From positions 1 to 64,000 of the forward strand of contig NZ_BAABHJ010000022.1 in assembly GCF_039542035.1 (NCBI RefSeq): 64,000 nt of DNA. The letters are read 5' to 3'. The number at the start of each line of letters is the position of its first letter. The first letter of the stretch is position 1. The translations under genes were made by a program, and so were the position numbers. Positions 62,448 to 64,000 of this stretch are shown piece by piece. The notes under the pieces were generated by a model. It was given only the letters and a program-made list of their open reading frames with translations. It did not search any database and was not told the origin of the DNA. The stretch comes from Actinoallomurus liliacearum. Lineage in GTDB: Bacteria > Actinomycetota > Actinomycetes > Streptosporangiales > Streptosporangiaceae.

Positions 62448-63935
62448 TCACTGGGAGCCGGCGCCGCCGTCCCAGGTCCATTTCTGGTTGCCGCCGCCCC
62501 AGCAGGAGTACAGCTGGAGCTGGGTGCCGTTGCCGGTGCCCTGGCCGGAGGCGTCGAGGCACAGTCCGGATTGGACGCCGACAATGGTTCCGTCGGAGTT
62601 GACGCGCCATTTCTGGTTGTCGCCGCCCCAGCAGGAGTAGATCTGTACCTTGACGCCGTTGCCGGTGCCGGCGGCGTCCAGGCACTTGTTGCCGTAGACC
62701 TTGAACTCGTTGGCGGAGGTGTAGGTCCACTGCTGGTTGCCGTTGCCATTGCAGTCCCACAACTGCACCTGAACGCCGTCGGTCGTGCTCGCGTCGGGCA
62801 CATCCAGGCAGCGGCCGGAGGCGACGCCCTTGATCTGTCCGCCGCCACCGGGCGGCGTGACAGTCGGAGTCGGAGTCGGAGTGGAGGATGATCCGGCGTT
62901 GAGGGCGTTCAGGACAGACGTGTAGGCGGCTTTCTTGTTGCCGTTGCCGTCGAAGAGGAGCGGGGTGTCGCCGGACCGCCAGGAGTCGCTGTCCCGTACG
63001 CCCCAGACCGTCATGCCGACGCAGCGCGAGACGGCCAGGCAGTCGTTGGTCACGTTGGCATAGGTCGTGGCCGAGGCACCCTGGATGTCCAACTCGGTGA
63101 TGGCCACGTCGACGCCCAGGGCGGCGAAGTTCTGCAGGGTGGTGCGGAAGTTGCTGTTGTAGGGGTCGCCGCTGTTGAAGTGGGACTGGAAGCCGACGCA
63201 GTCGATCGGGACGCCGCGGGACTTGAAGTCCTTGACCATGTTGTAGACGCCCTGGGTTTTGGCGGCGTTCCAGTTCTCGATGTTGTAGTCGTTGTAGCAG
63301 AGCTTGACGCTCGGGTCGGCCGCCCGCGCGGTACGGAAGGCGACCTCGATCCAGTCGTTTCCGGTGCGCTGCAGGTTGGAATCGCGCCGGCCCCCGGAGC
63401 CGTCATCGGCGAAGGCCTCGTTCACCACGTCCCAGTAGGCGAGTTTGCCTTTGTAATGGGCCATCACGCCGTTGATGTGGTTGATCATCGCCTGGCGCAG
63501 CGCGCTGCCGCTGAGGCTCTGCATCCAGCCGGGCTGCTGGGAGTGCCAGGCCAAGGTATGACCGCGGACCCGCATTCCGTGCTGTACCGCCCAGTTGTAG
63601 ACCTGGTCGCCGGCGCTGAAGTTGAATTGGCCCTGCTGGGGCTCGGTGGCGTCGATCTTCATCTCGTTCTCGGGCGTCACCATGGTGAACTCGCGGCCCG
63701 CGATCGTGGTGTACGCCGAGTCGCCGAGCCTGCCGGCGGCGATGGCGGTGCCGAAGTACCGCCCGCTCTGCGCGGCAGCCGCGCCGAGCGTACTCGCCGC
63801 GGCATTCGAAGGAACCGCCACCGCGAGCGCAACGGTTGTCGTTCCGACGACGCCGAGGGCGAGGGCGACCAGGGCCCGGCGGAAGCGGCGGACGGGTCGC
63901 CGGGTTCCGGGCGAGGGTGTTTCTTCGGTGCTCAC
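62448..63935 (-). CDS. Secreted GH10 endo-1,4-beta-xylanase with CBM13
   Basis: A 495-aa xylanase. Signal peptide (RRFRRALVALALGVVGTTTV, cleavage after about residue 46). GH10 barrel at ~48-345 with acid/base Glu173 in WDVVNEAF, nucleophile Glu281 in ITELDIQGA, and the substrate-site HTLAWHSQQPGW. A PTPTPTPT linker follows, then a C-terminal ricin-B-type CBM13 (~366-495) with three repeats (GRCLDVPDAS, NKCLDAAGTG, GLCLDASGQG, each with a QxW strand). Length and order match Streptomyces-type XlnA. ATG at 63935; the region upstream to the window end is a short promoter stretch. Intact. Confidence 0.95.
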   Translation of the reverse strand: MSTEETPSPGTRRPVRRFRRALVALALGVVGTTTVALAVAVPSNAAASTLGAAAAQSGRYFGTAIAAGRLGDSAYTTIAGREFTMVTPENEMKIDATEPQQGQFNFSAGDQVYNWAVQHGMRVRGHTLAWHSQQPGWMQSLSGSALRQAMINHINGVMAHYKGKLAYWDVVNEAFADDGSGGRRDSNLQRTGNDWIEVAFRTARAADPSVKLCYNDYNIENWNAAKTQGVYNMVKDFKSRGVPIDCVGFQSHFNSGDPYNSNFRTTLQNFAALGVDVAITELDIQGASATTYANVTNDCLAVSRCVGMTVWGVRDSDSWRSGDTPLLFDGNGNKKAAYTSVLNALNAGSSSTPTPTPTVTPPGGGGQIKGVASGRCLDVPDASTTDGVQVQLWDCNGNGNQQWTYTSANEFKVYGNKCLDAAGTGNGVKVQIYSCWGGDNQKWRVNSDGTIVGVQSGLCLDASGQGTGNGTQLQLYSCWGGGNQKWTWDGGAGSQ

Positions 63936-64000
63936 TCCTGAGCCTCCATAACTGAAGCATGGGAAAGGTCGGAAACGCGGGGACGCCCCCGCGGATTCGA

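Noticed and set aside
1..64000. CRISPR arrays, rRNA genes, riboswitches
   Set aside because: No regularly spaced repeats, no rRNA-like segments and no recognisable riboswitch cores were seen on reading through.

Overview
The window is high-GC DNA with GTG/TTG starts, F420-dependent luciferase-like oxidoreductases, an EccD (type VII secretion) fragment, secreted GH10/GH65 glycosidases with carbohydrate-binding modules, and many TetR regulators. This points to a soil actinomycete, probably of the Streptosporangiales/Thermomonosporaceae type; the genus is an inference. The outstanding feature is decay. About half of the recognisable proteins are frameshifted, truncated or internally deleted, and mobile-element scrap lies between them. 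The frameshifts are spread over many unrelated genes, so both real pseudogenisation and some assembly or sequencing error should be kept in mind.

Layout. 0-1.5 kb: 5' end of an IS110-type transposase with its left-end region, then HNH-like and DNA-ligase relics. 1.5-6.3 kb: an esterase and a large LuxR-type (LAL) regulator flanked by two copies of a structured repeat. 7-13 kb: a redox/efflux cluster (MDR oxidoreductase, TetR, MFS, nitroreductase, SnoaL-like, CMD-like) that shares a TGGAC-N6-GTCCA palindrome; several members are broken. 13.9-19.1 kb: an intact operon of GH15 glycosidase, aquaporin and glucose dehydrogenase, converging on an RclA-like disulfide reductase. 19.6-23.7 kb: a tRNA-Lys 3' fragment (probable att scar), a broken NACHT-like/HEAT protein with a RanBP2-type zinc finger, a FUSC relic, a zinc-ribbon protein, PsiE and a DUF72 relic. 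23.7-25.8 kb: nested insertion-sequence and group II intron debris.

26.4-33.5 kb: two large secreted glycosidases in one transcription unit behind a perfect 9+9 bp operator candidate. This locus is bracketed by a 250-bp inverted repeat (25.8 and 37.6 kb). 34.4-37 kb: TetR with an NmrA-like enzyme and relics of an amidohydrolase and a quinone oxidoreductase. 37.6-41.5 kb: relics (SDR, LamG, EccD, IS5, epoxide hydrolase, Tn3) with an intact methyltransferase and an SMI1/KNR4 protein. 41.8-45.5 kb: TetR divergent from a hydrolase / F420-oxidoreductase / esterase operon, with two CGGAGCG-type operators. 45.7-50 kb: GlxA, integrase and FNT relics, an F420 oxidoreductase, an IS3 element with long inverted repeats, and an IS5-type transposase.

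50-61.8 kb is a mostly intact stress/aldehyde island: formaldehyde dehydrogenase, FUSC membrane protein, Gfo/Idh oxidoreductase, DUF2267, Hsp20, aldehyde dehydrogenase with a coupled 74-aa protein, zinc-ribbon protein, DsbA-like protein and a conserved hypothetical. Relics of Hsp20, S4 and an F420 oxidoreductase lie among them. FUSC and the zinc-ribbon protein also occur at 21.8-22.5 kb, so the two segments look like copies or parts of one island type. The window ends with a GH10 xylanase carrying CBM13.
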